This document shows positions 17,990 to 26,705 of a stretch of 64,000 bases of DNA, one piece after another. The notes under the pieces were generated by a model that was not told where the DNA came from, did not search any database, and worked only from the letters and a program-made list of their open reading frames with translations. Source of the DNA: Mycolicibacter minnesotensis (GTDB lineage Bacteria > Actinomycetota > Actinomycetes > Mycobacteriales > Mycobacteriaceae). The stretch lies in assembly GCF_010731755.1 (NCBI RefSeq), contig NZ_AP022589.1:2356001-2420000 (forward strand). Direction: 5' to 3'. The stretch's first letter is position 1, and every line of letters starts with the position of its first letter. The position numbers and the translations under genes were made by a program.

Positions 17990-20344
17990 CTACGAACCGC
18001 CGCCCGCGGGCGTCACGGTCACGTTGACGGTGCCGGGGCCGTCCGAGGCGATGATCAGGATCGGGGCTCCGGGGGCCGAGACGACGTGACCGCCAAGGAC
18101 GCTGACCTGATAGCCGTCTGGATAGACGATGTCCGGCACCGAGATCTCGGTCTGTGTGCCGGCGGCGAAGTGTCCTGTACCGCTGGCCATCTCGGTGGAG
18201 TAGCTGAACTGGAAGGTGCCAGAGCCGGCCGAGTCGAACGACCAGGAGTCCGGGGTACCGGCAACCGCAAGCGGGTACGGCTCGGACAGTTGCGTCAGGA
18301 GGTCCATGTTGATGTTCTCTTCGGTCATCGGCTGGTTCAGGTCCCAGTACCGGAGCATGGTGTAGTCCCAGAACATCCAGTTGTAGCCGTAGCGGTTGGC
18401 CGCGTTGAGGGTGTCCGCTATCGAGCCGGCGTTGGTGGTTGCGCCGTACTCGGTGATCGCCACAGGTAGGTCGTATCTCGACGCGTAATCGTCGGCGTTG
18501 CCGTGGACGATGGTTTCCCACAGTGAGCAGCCGAAGTTGCTGTCCATGAAAGCCGTTGTGGTGCAGTAATCGTGGAACGCGAAGACGACGCGCGGATCGT
18601 CCACCTCGCCCAGGTAGGTGGGTATCGGAAGATTGCCGGACAGGACGCTGGGTTCGATGTACAGCGGTGTGGCCGGGTCAACGGACCGGACCGCCGAAGC
18701 CAGCTGGTTGTAGAAGGGGGTCAGCTGCTGGCCTTCGAAGAACGAGCTGCCGAAGATCGTCGACAGCCAGGTCGAGCCCGGCCACGGCTCGTTCATGAGT
18801 TCGTATCCGATCACGTTGGCGTCGTCTTTGAAGTAGTTCGCCACGACTTGCCACATCAGCGCGTAGTGGTTCTGCAGCCCGACGCCGTCGGGTCCGTCGG
18901 CGTTGGTCCAGAACGCATCCCAGGCGTAGTTCTCCGCGGGGCTCATGATGTAGCGGAAGGGAAACGGGGTGTGGGGGTTGGGCAGGTCGCCGGTTTGCGC
19001 AGCCCACGCGGGTGCACCATCGCCCCAGAAGGTGGTGCCGTAGTTGTCCTGGTGCATGTCGAGGACGACGCGGATGCCATGGTTGGACAGCGTCTGCGCG
19101 GTCTGGTTGATCAGGTCCAGATATTCGTAGTCGTAGACGCCGGGTTCGGGTTCGACCCCGGCCCAGATGATGCCGAGCCGCACCACGTTGAAGCCGTTGG
19201 CGGCCAGCAGGGCAGCGTCGGCGTCGCTGAACCCTTCGGCGGCGGGGTAGAACGGCGGGTCTTTCACCACCTCGCCGAATCCGTGCAAGATGACGACCCG
19301 TCCGTCACCGTCGACCAGCCAGCTACCGGCGGTGCTGATGTCGGAGACGCCGCCGGGCGGGGCGCCGTCGAGCGTGCCGAAATGGCCGTGATCGCCGTGG
19401 AGGCCGAACAGGCCGCCGCTGCCACCGGCCCCGCCGAGGGCGGGTAGATCGCGCGGGCCGTCGTAGACGCCGTTTCCGGCGTCGCCGCCTAGGCCGCCGC
19501 TGCCGAATAGCCCGGTGGCACTGCCGCCATCGCCCCCATGGCCGCCGGAGACGCCGGCACCGCCCTCGGCGCCGTCGCCGCCATGCCCGCCGCTGCCGCC
19601 GAGGCCGAAGAGCCAGCCGGTCGCGTCGCCGCCGTCGCCGCCGGCCCCACCGGCACCGCCGTTGTAGCCGAGGTCGCCGTCACCACCGTCACCGCCTACC
19701 CCGCCGATCCCCATCAACACCCCACCGGCGCCGCCGGCACCACCGGAAGCACCGAGACCGCCGTCGCCGCCGGCTCCGCCGATGCCGAACAGTCCGCCGT
19801 GTCCGCCGTTACCACCGGGGGTGTGGTCTACGGCGCTGTCCCAGCCTTTGCCGCCATCGCCGAACAGCCACCCACCGTCGGTGCCGTTGACGTGCAACGG
19901 GTCACCGTCGACGCCGTCGCCGACCAGAGCGCGGCCGGTGAGGTCGATGAACGGCTGGTTGATGACGTTGTTGATCTGTTGGCCAAGGTCGCTGTGGATC
20001 CAGTCTTCGATGCCGTTGTGGATCGGGGTGTAGAAGTACTGCAGCAGCCAGGTGTTGGGGTCGGCGACCGCAGGGCCGGCCACGGTGGTACCGCTCAGTT
20101 CGGTCAGGACGGTGTCCCAATGCGCGGGGGTCAGGAAGGTATCCCAGGCGGCCGGTGAGAACACTGCGTCCCAGTCGAGGTCGCCGGTTGCCGCGTCCAG
20201 GAATGGCGTCATGGCTGTTTCGATCGCATCGTCGAAGTCGGCCTGGGCTGCCGGTGCATTGGCCAGTGGTGCCAGGCCGAACGTCAGGAATGCGCCTGTG
20301 GCAGCAGTGAATCCGACCGTCCGGCTGCTCATGCGGTCTGTCAT
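17990..20344 (-). CDS. secreted PGRS-linked GH5 glycosidase (endoglycoceramidase-like), paralogue 1
   Basis: This 784-residue protein has a signal peptide at 1-35 (hydrophobic 11-30, probable cleavage after AQA) and a helical N-domain at 36-150. The PGRS-type Gly-rich domain at 155-325 opens with GGWLFGDGGKG, the signature of PE_PGRS proteins, but no PE domain is present. The GH5 barrel spans 340-690 and a beta-sandwich about 695-780 resembles the endoglycoceramidase C-terminal domain. NGFNVVRLGIIW, VVLDMHQDNY, the acid/base Glu519 in ELMNEP and the nucleophile Glu632 in AITEYG are intact. Family knowledge suggests cleavage between oligosaccharide and ceramide or another glycolipid; the substrate is inference. 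It starts 15 bases after paralogue 2 ends, with AGGAGA upstream, and is likely cotranscribed. Confidence 0.88.
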   Translation of the reverse strand: MTDRMSSRTVGFTAATGAFLTFGLAPLANAPAAQADFDDAIETAMTPFLDAATGDLDWDAVFSPAAWDTFLTPAHWDTVLTELSGTTVAGPAVADPNTWLLQYFYTPIHNGIEDWIHSDLGQQINNVINQPFIDLTGRALVGDGVDGDPLHVNGTDGGWLFGDGGKGWDSAVDHTPGGNGGHGGLFGIGGAGGDGGLGASGGAGGAGGVLMGIGGVGGDGGDGDLGYNGGAGGAGGDGGDATGWLFGLGGSGGHGGDGAEGGAGVSGGHGGDGGSATGLFGSGGLGGDAGNGVYDGPRDLPALGGAGGSGGLFGLHGDHGHFGTLDGAPPGGVSDISTAGSWLVDGDGRVVILHGFGEVVKDPPFYPAAEGFSDADAALLAANGFNVVRLGIIWAGVEPEPGVYDYEYLDLINQTAQTLSNHGIRVVLDMHQDNYGTTFWGDGAPAWAAQTGDLPNPHTPFPFRYIMSPAENYAWDAFWTNADGPDGVGLQNHYALMWQVVANYFKDDANVIGYELMNEPWPGSTWLSTIFGSSFFEGQQLTPFYNQLASAVRSVDPATPLYIEPSVLSGNLPIPTYLGEVDDPRVVFAFHDYCTTTAFMDSNFGCSLWETIVHGNADDYASRYDLPVAITEYGATTNAGSIADTLNAANRYGYNWMFWDYTMLRYWDLNQPMTEENINMDLLTQLSEPYPLAVAGTPDSWSFDSAGSGTFQFSYSTEMASGTGHFAAGTQTEISVPDIVYPDGYQVSVLGGHVVSAPGAPILIIASDGPGTVNVTVTPAGGGS

Positions 20345-20359
20345 GGTGGCGGGTATCTC

Positions 20360-22639
20360 CTAGCTTGCGGGGGTGACGGTGACGGTGACGGCGCTCGCGC
20401 CGCTGTCCGAGGCGATCACGAGGACCGGGGCGCCCGGCGCGGAGACGACGTGTCCTCCGGTGACGCTGACCTGGTAGCCGTCGGGGTATTGCAGTGTCGG
20501 GACCGAAATCTCGGTTTGGGTGCCGGCGTCGAAGTGTCCCGAGCCACTAGCTATCTCGGTCGAGTAGCTGAAATTGAAGGTGCCGTCCGCGAATGACCAG
20601 GCCCCCGGGGTGCCGGCCACCGCCAGCGGGTACGGCTGGGCCAGCGTGGTCAAGGTCGCATAGTCGACGGTGTCTTCGGATATCGGGGTGTGCAGGTCGT
20701 GGTTGCGAATCAGGGTGTAGTCCCAGAACATCCAGCTGTACCCGTACCGGTTGGCCTCGGTCATGGTGTCGGTGATCGAGCCGGTGTTGGTGGATGCACC
20801 GAATTCGGTGATCGCCACTGGGACGTCGTATTTGGACGCGTACGCGTCGGCGTAGCCCTGGACGATCGTCTCCCACAGTGAGCAGCCGAAGTCGGTGCCC
20901 AGCAGGGCCGTCATGGTGCAGTAGTCGTGGAACGCGTAGACGACGTTCGGGTCGTCCACCTCGCCCAGGTACGTCGGGATCGGCAAGTTGCCGGACAGCG
21001 TGCTCGGCTCGACGTACAGCGTGGTGGTCGAGTCGACGGATCGGATCGCCGAGGCCACCTGGTCGTAGAACGAGGTCAGCTGCTGGCCCTCGAAGAACGC
21101 GTTGCCGAAGATGGTCGACAGCCACGTCGAGCCCGCCCACGGTTCATTCATCAGCTCATAACCGACGACATGGGCGTCGTCTTTGAAGTAGTGCGCAACG
21201 GCTTGCCACATCTGCGCGTAGTGGTTCTGCAGCCCGACGCCGTCGGGTGCGTCGGAGTTCCGCCAGAACGCATCCCAGACGTGGTTCTCCGCCGGGTTGA
21301 GCGCGTAGGTCCACGGCCAGCCGGTGTCGGGATCGGGCATCCCACCGGTCTGCACCGCCCAATCCGGGGCGCCGTCGCCGTAGCCCATCGGGCCCCCGAG
21401 TCCGGCAGCGTAAAGATCCTGGTGCATGTCGAGCACGGTGTAGATGCCGTGGTTGGCCAGCGTCTGAATGGTCTGGTTGATTGCGGCGAGGTAGTCGTAG
21501 TCGATGACGCCGGGCTGGGGTTCCACCCCTTCCCAGAGGATGCCCACCCGCACCACGTTGAAGCCGTTGGCGGCCAGCAGTGCCGCGTCTTGATCGCTGA
21601 ATCCCTCGTTCTCAGCGGCTGGGAAGAACGGTGCCCGCTTGTTCACCTCGCCGAATCCGTGCAGGACGACGACTCGGCCGTCGTTGTCGGTGATCCAGGC
21701 GCCGGTGGTGCCCAGATCCGAGACGCCGCCGGGTGGCGCGCCCTCGAGGGAGCCGAACTCGCCGTGGGTGCCGTGGGCGCCGAGCAGCGAGCTGCCATTG
21801 CCGCCGGCTCCGCCGAGGGCGGGCAGCTCGCGGCCACCGGTGTACAGGCCATCACCGGCATCGCCGCCGTTGCCGCCGATCCCGAACAGTCCGATCGCGC
21901 TACCGCCGTCACCGCCATAGCCACCGACACCGCTGTCGCTGCTGCCGCCGTCGCCACCGTCGCCGCCGACGCCGATCAACCATCCGCCGTCACCGCCGTG
22001 GCCACCGACGGCGCCCGCGCCGCCGTCACCGCCGGCCCCTCCGGTGCCGAAGAGCCCGGCCGCGCCGCCGTCACCGCCGGCGACGCCGGCCTCGGCGCTG
22101 TCCCAGCCTGCGCCGCCGTCGCCGAACAGCCATCCGCCGGCGGTGCCGTTGGGGATCGCTGCCGTTCCGTCGACGCCGTTGCCGATCACCAGCGAGCTGA
22201 ACGCCGTGTTGATCACGTCGTTGACCGATTTGCCGAAGTCGCTGGTGATCCACGCTTGCATGCCGTCGTGCATCGGGGTGTAGAGGTACTGCTGCAGCCA
22301 ATCAGCCAGGTCTGCCTGGTCGAAGCTGGCCGCTCCGGGCACCGCGAGGGCACCCAGTTCGGCCAGCACGCCGTCCCAGTGAGTGGGGGCCAGGAAGGTG
22401 TCCCAGGCGGTGGGGGAGAGCACCGCGTCCCAGTCGAGGGTGTTGGTGGTGGTGTCGAAGAAGGGGGCGATGGCGGCGTCGATCGCGTCATCGATGTCGG
22501 CCCAGGCCGCCGGGGCTGCCAGTGGTGCCAAGCCGAACGTCAGCAACGCGCCGGCACTGGCACTGACGCTGAGTAAGCGACGTCGTGTCCGAGCCCGACA
22601 CAACCGGTGAGTTCGCATGGCGAAACGCTGACGAGTCAT
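20360..22639 (-). CDS. secreted PGRS-linked GH5 glycosidase (endoglycoceramidase-like), paralogue 2
   Basis: This 759-residue paralogue has the same order of parts. A longer basic n-region (RRRLL near 20-24) precedes the signal core ALLTFGLAPLA, followed by the N-domain (about 48-160) and the PGRS domain (about 168-300, GGWLFGDGGAG). The GH5 domain (about 315-675) has TVLDMHQDLY, the form known from endoglycoceramidases. The acid/base Glu near 499 lies in ELMNEPW and the nucleophile Glu near 612 in AITEFG; the C-terminal beta-sandwich follows. The ATG at 22639 has AGGGG eight bases upstream; a GTG three codons earlier lacks spacing for a ribosome site. It follows the LysR gene after about 146 bp that hold a palindrome. 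Confidence 0.88.
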   Translation of the reverse strand: MTRQRFAMRTHRLCRARTRRRLLSVSASAGALLTFGLAPLAAPAAWADIDDAIDAAIAPFFDTTTNTLDWDAVLSPTAWDTFLAPTHWDGVLAELGALAVPGAASFDQADLADWLQQYLYTPMHDGMQAWITSDFGKSVNDVINTAFSSLVIGNGVDGTAAIPNGTAGGWLFGDGGAGWDSAEAGVAGGDGGAAGLFGTGGAGGDGGAGAVGGHGGDGGWLIGVGGDGGDGGSSDSGVGGYGGDGGSAIGLFGIGGNGGDAGDGLYTGGRELPALGGAGGNGSSLLGAHGTHGEFGSLEGAPPGGVSDLGTTGAWITDNDGRVVVLHGFGEVNKRAPFFPAAENEGFSDQDAALLAANGFNVVRVGILWEGVEPQPGVIDYDYLAAINQTIQTLANHGIYTVLDMHQDLYAAGLGGPMGYGDGAPDWAVQTGGMPDPDTGWPWTYALNPAENHVWDAFWRNSDAPDGVGLQNHYAQMWQAVAHYFKDDAHVVGYELMNEPWAGSTWLSTIFGNAFFEGQQLTSFYDQVASAIRSVDSTTTLYVEPSTLSGNLPIPTYLGEVDDPNVVYAFHDYCTMTALLGTDFGCSLWETIVQGYADAYASKYDVPVAITEFGASTNTGSITDTMTEANRYGYSWMFWDYTLIRNHDLHTPISEDTVDYATLTTLAQPYPLAVAGTPGAWSFADGTFNFSYSTEIASGSGHFDAGTQTEISVPTLQYPDGYQVSVTGGHVVSAPGAPVLVIASDSGASAVTVTVTPAS

Positions 22640-22689
22640 TGCCGACACCCCTGGCGACGAAATTTCTCAGGTAGGCAACACCCTGAGCA

Positions 22690-22706
22690 GGAATTCTAAT
22701 AATTCC
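22690..22706. promoter_or_regulatory. candidate operator dyad upstream of GH5 paralogue 2
   Basis: The inverted repeat GGAATT-N5-AATTCC lies about 50 bases before the start codon, in a locally A/T-rich gap between the LysR gene and paralogue 2. The gap also contains LysR-like T-N11-A stretches around ATCAATGCTGATCAAT (22710-22725). It may be the binding site of the neighbouring LysR regulator; this is inference from position and symmetry. Confidence 0.45.
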
Positions 22707-22785
22707 CTGCATCAATGCTGATCAATATCAACCGCGAACGGAAACACCTAACCGTCGCGTCATTGACAACGCCGACGTTATGAAT

Positions 22786-23730
22786 TCAGGTGGTCGTAGG
22801 CCTGCTCTCCATGGTGTGGACGAGCTCGGTCTCCCGGTCCCGTACCGAGAGCGCAACGTCGAGGAACTGGGCGACCAAGGGAGAGCGTTCGTCGCGGTGC
22901 CAGCCGAGGGCGATCGCCGAGCCGGGCCAGTCGTTGATCTCCAGGAATTCCACTCCGGGCATCGGCATGTGGTGCATGACGACTGTGCTGGTGACCGCGA
23001 TAGCTGCGCCGGCCGCGACTAGTTGTGCTTCCTCGGTGATCGAGTTGATGGGAACGAGGCGGGCTCTGGTTGATTCGTCGCGTGCCGCGTCCAGACACCA
23101 GAACGCGCGATAAGCCTCGTCAAGGGTGTCCCCATTGGTGATCGGGTCGGCGACGAGTTCCCGCGCGGACACCGAAACTCGCCCGACGAGGTGGTGCGAG
23201 CTCGGCACCATCGCCACGACCGGGTCGACGAACAAGACTTCGGTCTCGATGTTGGGTATGCCCTTCGGCAGTCGGACGAATGCCACGTCGGTGGCCCCCG
23301 ACGCCAGCCCTGCCGACGAGTCGTGAACCGGGAACTCCTGCATCTCAACTACGACACCTGGGTGGCGTTCGCCGAACTCGGTCAAGATGAACGGCGTCAG
23401 CTCGAGTGCGGCACCGGGGACGTAGCCCAACCGCAGCGTGCCGGCCAACCCGCGCTCGGCCCGTCGGGCGGTAGCTGCAGCCTCTTCAAGGGCTGCGAGC
23501 GCGGTGCGCGCTCCTTCCAGGAAGGCTTCACCGGCGGGAGTCAGGGTCACCTTGCGGGTGGTGCGCTCCAGTAGCTTCGCGCCGACCTGGTTCTCGAGTT
23601 CTTTGATCTGGCGGCTGAGGGCCTGCTGGGCCAGATGAACCCGTGCTGCGGCCTTGCTGAAGTGCAACTCTTCGGCAACCGCCACGAAGTAACCCAACTT
23701 GCGGGTGTTGATCTCAATGGGGCTAACCAT
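22786..23730 (-). CDS. LysR-family transcriptional regulator
   Basis: This 314-residue regulator has an N-terminal helix-turn-helix (FVAVAEELHFSKAAARVHLAQQALSRQI, core KAAARVHLAQQALS, about 11-40). The wing KLLERTTRKVTLTPAGEAFL and the linker helix follow. The effector-binding domain starts near 90 with GTLRLGYVPGAALE. The ATG at 23730 gives the usual short LysR N-terminus; an upstream ATG at 23775 adds 15 residues. It stands between GH5 paralogues 3 and 2 on the same strand. It is the obvious candidate regulator of these secreted glycosidases, and LysR proteins usually respond to a small-molecule inducer. Confidence 0.9.
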   Translation of the reverse strand: MVSPIEINTRKLGYFVAVAEELHFSKAAARVHLAQQALSRQIKELENQVGAKLLERTTRKVTLTPAGEAFLEGARTALAALEEAAATARRAERGLAGTLRLGYVPGAALELTPFILTEFGERHPGVVVEMQEFPVHDSSAGLASGATDVAFVRLPKGIPNIETEVLFVDPVVAMVPSSHHLVGRVSVSARELVADPITNGDTLDEAYRAFWCLDAARDESTRARLVPINSITEEAQLVAAGAAIAVTSTVVMHHMPMPGVEFLEINDWPGSAIALGWHRDERSPLVAQFLDVALSVRDRETELVHTMESRPTTT

Positions 23731-23793
23731 AGACCGGTCGCTCGATCTGTCCGCGTTCAGCAGTTCCGGGAACATCGCGGGTTATCCCACGAG

Positions 23794-26007
23794 TCACGGC
23801 GACCCGGGCGCGCCGCCTGTCGCGGGTGTCACGGTCACGTTGACGGTGCCGGGGCCGTCCGAGGCGATGATCAGAATCGGTTCTCCCGGCGCGGACACGA
23901 TGTGCCCGCCGGTGACACTCACCTGGTAGCCGTCCGGGTATTGGATGGGCGGTACCGAGATCTGGGTCTGGCTGCCGGCGGCGAAGTGACCGGTGCCGTC
24001 GGCCATTTCGGTGGAATAGCTGAGCTGGTAGGTGCCAGCGGCGAACGACCAGGAGGTCGGCGTGCCGGCGACGGCCTGCGCGTAGGGAGCCGACGAGACC
24101 TCCAACCTGGACCAATCGACATTGTCGCCAACGGGTGGCTTGCTCGGGTCGAAGACCAGCGCATTGCCCGGAGCAGTGCCGGTGATGGCGGGAACGCCGT
24201 TGTAGGCCCACTGCGACCAGCCCCACATGCGCTGGTCCGAGGCATTCATCACTTGGCTGATCTCGGCTGCGCCGTTCGCGGAGCCGAATTCCGAGACCAG
24301 CCCCGGGACGCCGTACTTGCTGGTGTACGCCTCGCCGTTGCTGGCAACGAGTTCGATGTAGTCGGGGCACCACGGCATGAAGATGGAGCCGAAGACGTTC
24401 AACATGCAGTAGTCGTGGAATGCGAAGACACCGTGCGGGTCGTCGACCTCACCGAGCTGCGTGGGCAACGACTGGTTGAACAGGGCGCTCGGTTCGTAGA
24501 TCAACGGAGTGGTGGGGTCAACGGAGCGGATTGCCGCACTCACCTGGTTGTAGAACGGGGTCAGTTGTTGGGCCTCATAGTAGGAATTGCCGAAGATCGT
24601 TGACAGCCAAGAGGAACCGGCCCACGGCTCGTTGATGATCTCGTAGCCCGCGATGCTCGGGTCGTCCTTGAAATAGTCCGCGACAGCTTGGGTCATCCGC
24701 GCGTAGTGGTTCAGCAATCCCACGCCGTCGGGGCCTTTGGCGTTGGACCAGAACATGTCCCAGGCGTGATTCTGGGCGGGGTTCAGCGGGTAGTTGAGCC
24801 CGAAGCCGAAGTCGGGGTTGGGCAGCCCGCCGGTCTGGGTGGCCCACTCCGGCGCGCCTTCGCCGCCGAAGACCGGGCTGTAGTCGTCCTGGTGGAAGTC
24901 GATGATGCTGACGATGCCGTACCTGGCCAGGATCTGCACGGTCTGGTCGATCGAGGCCAGGTAGTTGTAGTCGATGACTCCGGGTTGCGGCTCCACTCCC
25001 GCCCAGATGACCCCCAGCCGTACCGAGTTGAATCCGTTGGCGGCCAGGAACGCTGCATCGTCTTCGTCGAAGCCGCCTGCCGACGGCTCATACGGCGCAA
25101 TCTTGTAGACCTCGTTGAACCCGTGCATGACGAGGACCCGTCCATCGGCATCGATGAACCAGGTGCCCGCGGTGCTGATCCCCGCGACGGCTGCCGGTGC
25201 ACCGTCGAGGACGCCGAACTGGCCGTGGTCGCCGTGGGCGCCGAGCAGGAGGCCGGCGTTGCCGCCGGCGCCGCCGAGCGCGGGTAGGTCGCCGGGTCCG
25301 GTGTAGGTGCCGTCGCCGGCGTTGCCGCCGAGGCCGCCGATACCCATCAGCCAGCCGCCGTTGCCACCGTCACCACCGTTGCCGCCCAGGCCGCCGTCTG
25401 CGCCGGCGCCACCGTCACCGCCATTGCCGAACAAGCCGGCGTTGCCACCGGCGCCACCCATGCCCCCGGCTTCGGTGTTGCTCCAGCCGTTGCCGCCGTC
25501 GCCGAACAGCCATCCGCCGTCGCCGCCATTGGCGTTCTCGACGGTGCCGTCGGCGCCGTCGCCGATCAGGGGGCGGCCGGTGAGGAGCTGCGAGGGACTG
25601 TTGATCAGGTCGGTGAGGAGTCGGCCGAGGTCGCTGTTGATCCCGACTTCGAGGACGTCGTGGACCGGGGTGTAGACGTACTGGAGCAGCCAGGTATTTG
25701 GGTCGAGCGCGGGCCCGGCCAGGGCAGAGCCGCTCAGTTCACCCAGCGCGTTGTCCCAATGCGTGGGGGCCAGGAAGGTGTCCCAGGCCGTGGGGGACAA
25801 CACCGCCTCCCAATCGAGGCCGCCGGTCGTGGCGTCCAGGAAAGGCGCCATCACTGCCTCGATCGCATCATCGAAGTCGGCCTGTGCTGCGGGGGCGGTG
25901 GCCAGCGGGGCCAACCCGAATGTCAGGAACGCGCCCGTGGTCGCGACAAAGCCGCTGGCCAAGGTGCGTAGGGGGCGATCGGCGGCGGAGCCATTGCGAC
26001 GCATCAT
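23794..26007 (-). CDS. secreted PGRS-linked GH5 glycosidase, diverged paralogue 3
   Basis: This 737-residue protein has the same architecture: signal peptide (1-43, core GAFLTFGLAPLA, ending AQA), N-domain 44-150, and a shorter PGRS domain at about 163-265 (GGWLFGDGGNG). The GH5 domain spans 280-680 and the C-terminal beta-sandwich about 640-725. Acid/base Glu460 (YEIINEPW) and nucleophile Glu573 (GLVSEFG) are kept. The end of the barrel (about 535-640) differs strongly from paralogues 1 and 2, with new Cys and Trp, and VLDMHQD is replaced by IIDFHQDDY. A different substrate range is therefore likely. It is the first gene of the minus-strand island and faces the small membrane genes. Confidence 0.87.
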   Translation of the reverse strand: MMRRNGSAADRPLRTLASGFVATTGAFLTFGLAPLATAPAAQADFDDAIEAVMAPFLDATTGGLDWEAVLSPTAWDTFLAPTHWDNALGELSGSALAGPALDPNTWLLQYVYTPVHDVLEVGINSDLGRLLTDLINSPSQLLTGRPLIGDGADGTVENANGGDGGWLFGDGGNGWSNTEAGGMGGAGGNAGLFGNGGDGGAGADGGLGGNGGDGGNGGWLMGIGGLGGNAGDGTYTGPGDLPALGGAGGNAGLLLGAHGDHGQFGVLDGAPAAVAGISTAGTWFIDADGRVLVMHGFNEVYKIAPYEPSAGGFDEDDAAFLAANGFNSVRLGVIWAGVEPQPGVIDYNYLASIDQTVQILARYGIVSIIDFHQDDYSPVFGGEGAPEWATQTGGLPNPDFGFGLNYPLNPAQNHAWDMFWSNAKGPDGVGLLNHYARMTQAVADYFKDDPSIAGYEIINEPWAGSSWLSTIFGNSYYEAQQLTPFYNQVSAAIRSVDPTTPLIYEPSALFNQSLPTQLGEVDDPHGVFAFHDYCMLNVFGSIFMPWCPDYIELVASNGEAYTSKYGVPGLVSEFGSANGAAEISQVMNASDQRMWGWSQWAYNGVPAITGTAPGNALVFDPSKPPVGDNVDWSRLEVSSAPYAQAVAGTPTSWSFAAGTYQLSYSTEMADGTGHFAAGSQTQISVPPIQYPDGYQVSVTGGHIVSAPGEPILIIASDGPGTVNVTVTPATGGAPGSP

Positions 26008-26165
26008 CGGCGGTGCTCATCTCCAAGGTATGGAAAACCTGTGTAGAACATATATGCAGACGGAATATAGCCCCAGGTACTGGCCTGCAACCTAAGAAAG
26101 GTCAAACTGCGTGGTCTTTACCGCCGCGCGCCCGCGGCGTCGTGCCCGCGTTAGGCTGACCCGAC

Positions 26166-26705
26166 ATGACTGAACCTCACGCGCACACCGCGCCGCTGTT
26201 CCTCGAGCGCGGCGCCAGCTGGTATTGGGTGCTGTTCGGTCCGATCTCCGCGGGGCTCCTGTTGGTCATCCAGAACTCCAGTGGCTTCGGATTTCAGCCC
26301 CTGGTGCCCATGGTGTTGCTGGTGCTGGTCTCGCTGATGCTGGCCATTCAGGTGAAGGCCGCACGGATCCATACCTCCGTCGAACTCTCACAAGAGACGC
26401 TGCGGCAGGGCACCGAGACCATTCGGGTCGCCGACATTCTGGCGATCTACCCCGAGGCGGAGCGGCCCACCGGCTGGGGCAAGTCGCAGCTGCAGAAGTG
26501 GCAGGAATCCCGAGCGCTGGGTGAGCTGAGCGGAGTCCCCCGACGCCGGATGGGCATCGGTCTGCGGTTGACCGGGCGACGCACGGTACAGGCGTGGGCG
26601 CGCGACCACCGCAGGCTGCGTGCCGCGCTGAGCGAGCTGATTCCCGAGACCGTCTCTCCCGGTGGACCTGCCGAGACCGACATCGATGACGGGTCGCCCT
26701 GGTGA
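26166..26705 (+). CDS. two-helix membrane protein, DUF3093-like
   Basis: This 179-residue protein has two adjacent hydrophobic helices at about 18-37 and 43-62. A cytosolic domain follows, beginning with the strand ARIHTSVELSQETLRQGTETI and continuing to RRTVQAWARDHRRLRAAL. The PH-like sequence after a helical hairpin is what DUF3093-type membrane proteins show, but the family name is not certain. It starts the plus-strand group downstream of the island, and its end overlaps the next gene by GTGA. Function unknown. Confidence 0.75.
   Translation: MTEPHAHTAPLFLERGASWYWVLFGPISAGLLLVIQNSSGFGFQPLVPMVLLVLVSLMLAIQVKAARIHTSVELSQETLRQGTETIRVADILAIYPEAERPTGWGKSQLQKWQESRALGELSGVPRRRMGIGLRLTGRRTVQAWARDHRRLRAALSELIPETVSPGGPAETDIDDGSPW

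Noticed and set aside
20927..22576. 549-codon plus-strand frame within the second glycosidase gene
   Set aside because: Antisense product of the Gly-rich PGRS codons, which read as Ala, Val and Thr on the other strand. The minus-strand frame has a signal peptide and an intact GH5 domain.
17990..26007. three PE_PGRS genes
   Set aside because: The Gly-rich tract is PGRS-like, but the N-termini are signal peptides with a different helical domain, and a catalytic GH5 domain follows.
17990..26007. composite transposon carrying the glycosidase genes
   Set aside because: No transposase, terminal inverted repeats or target duplication could be seen at either end. The paralogy alone explains the internal repeats.
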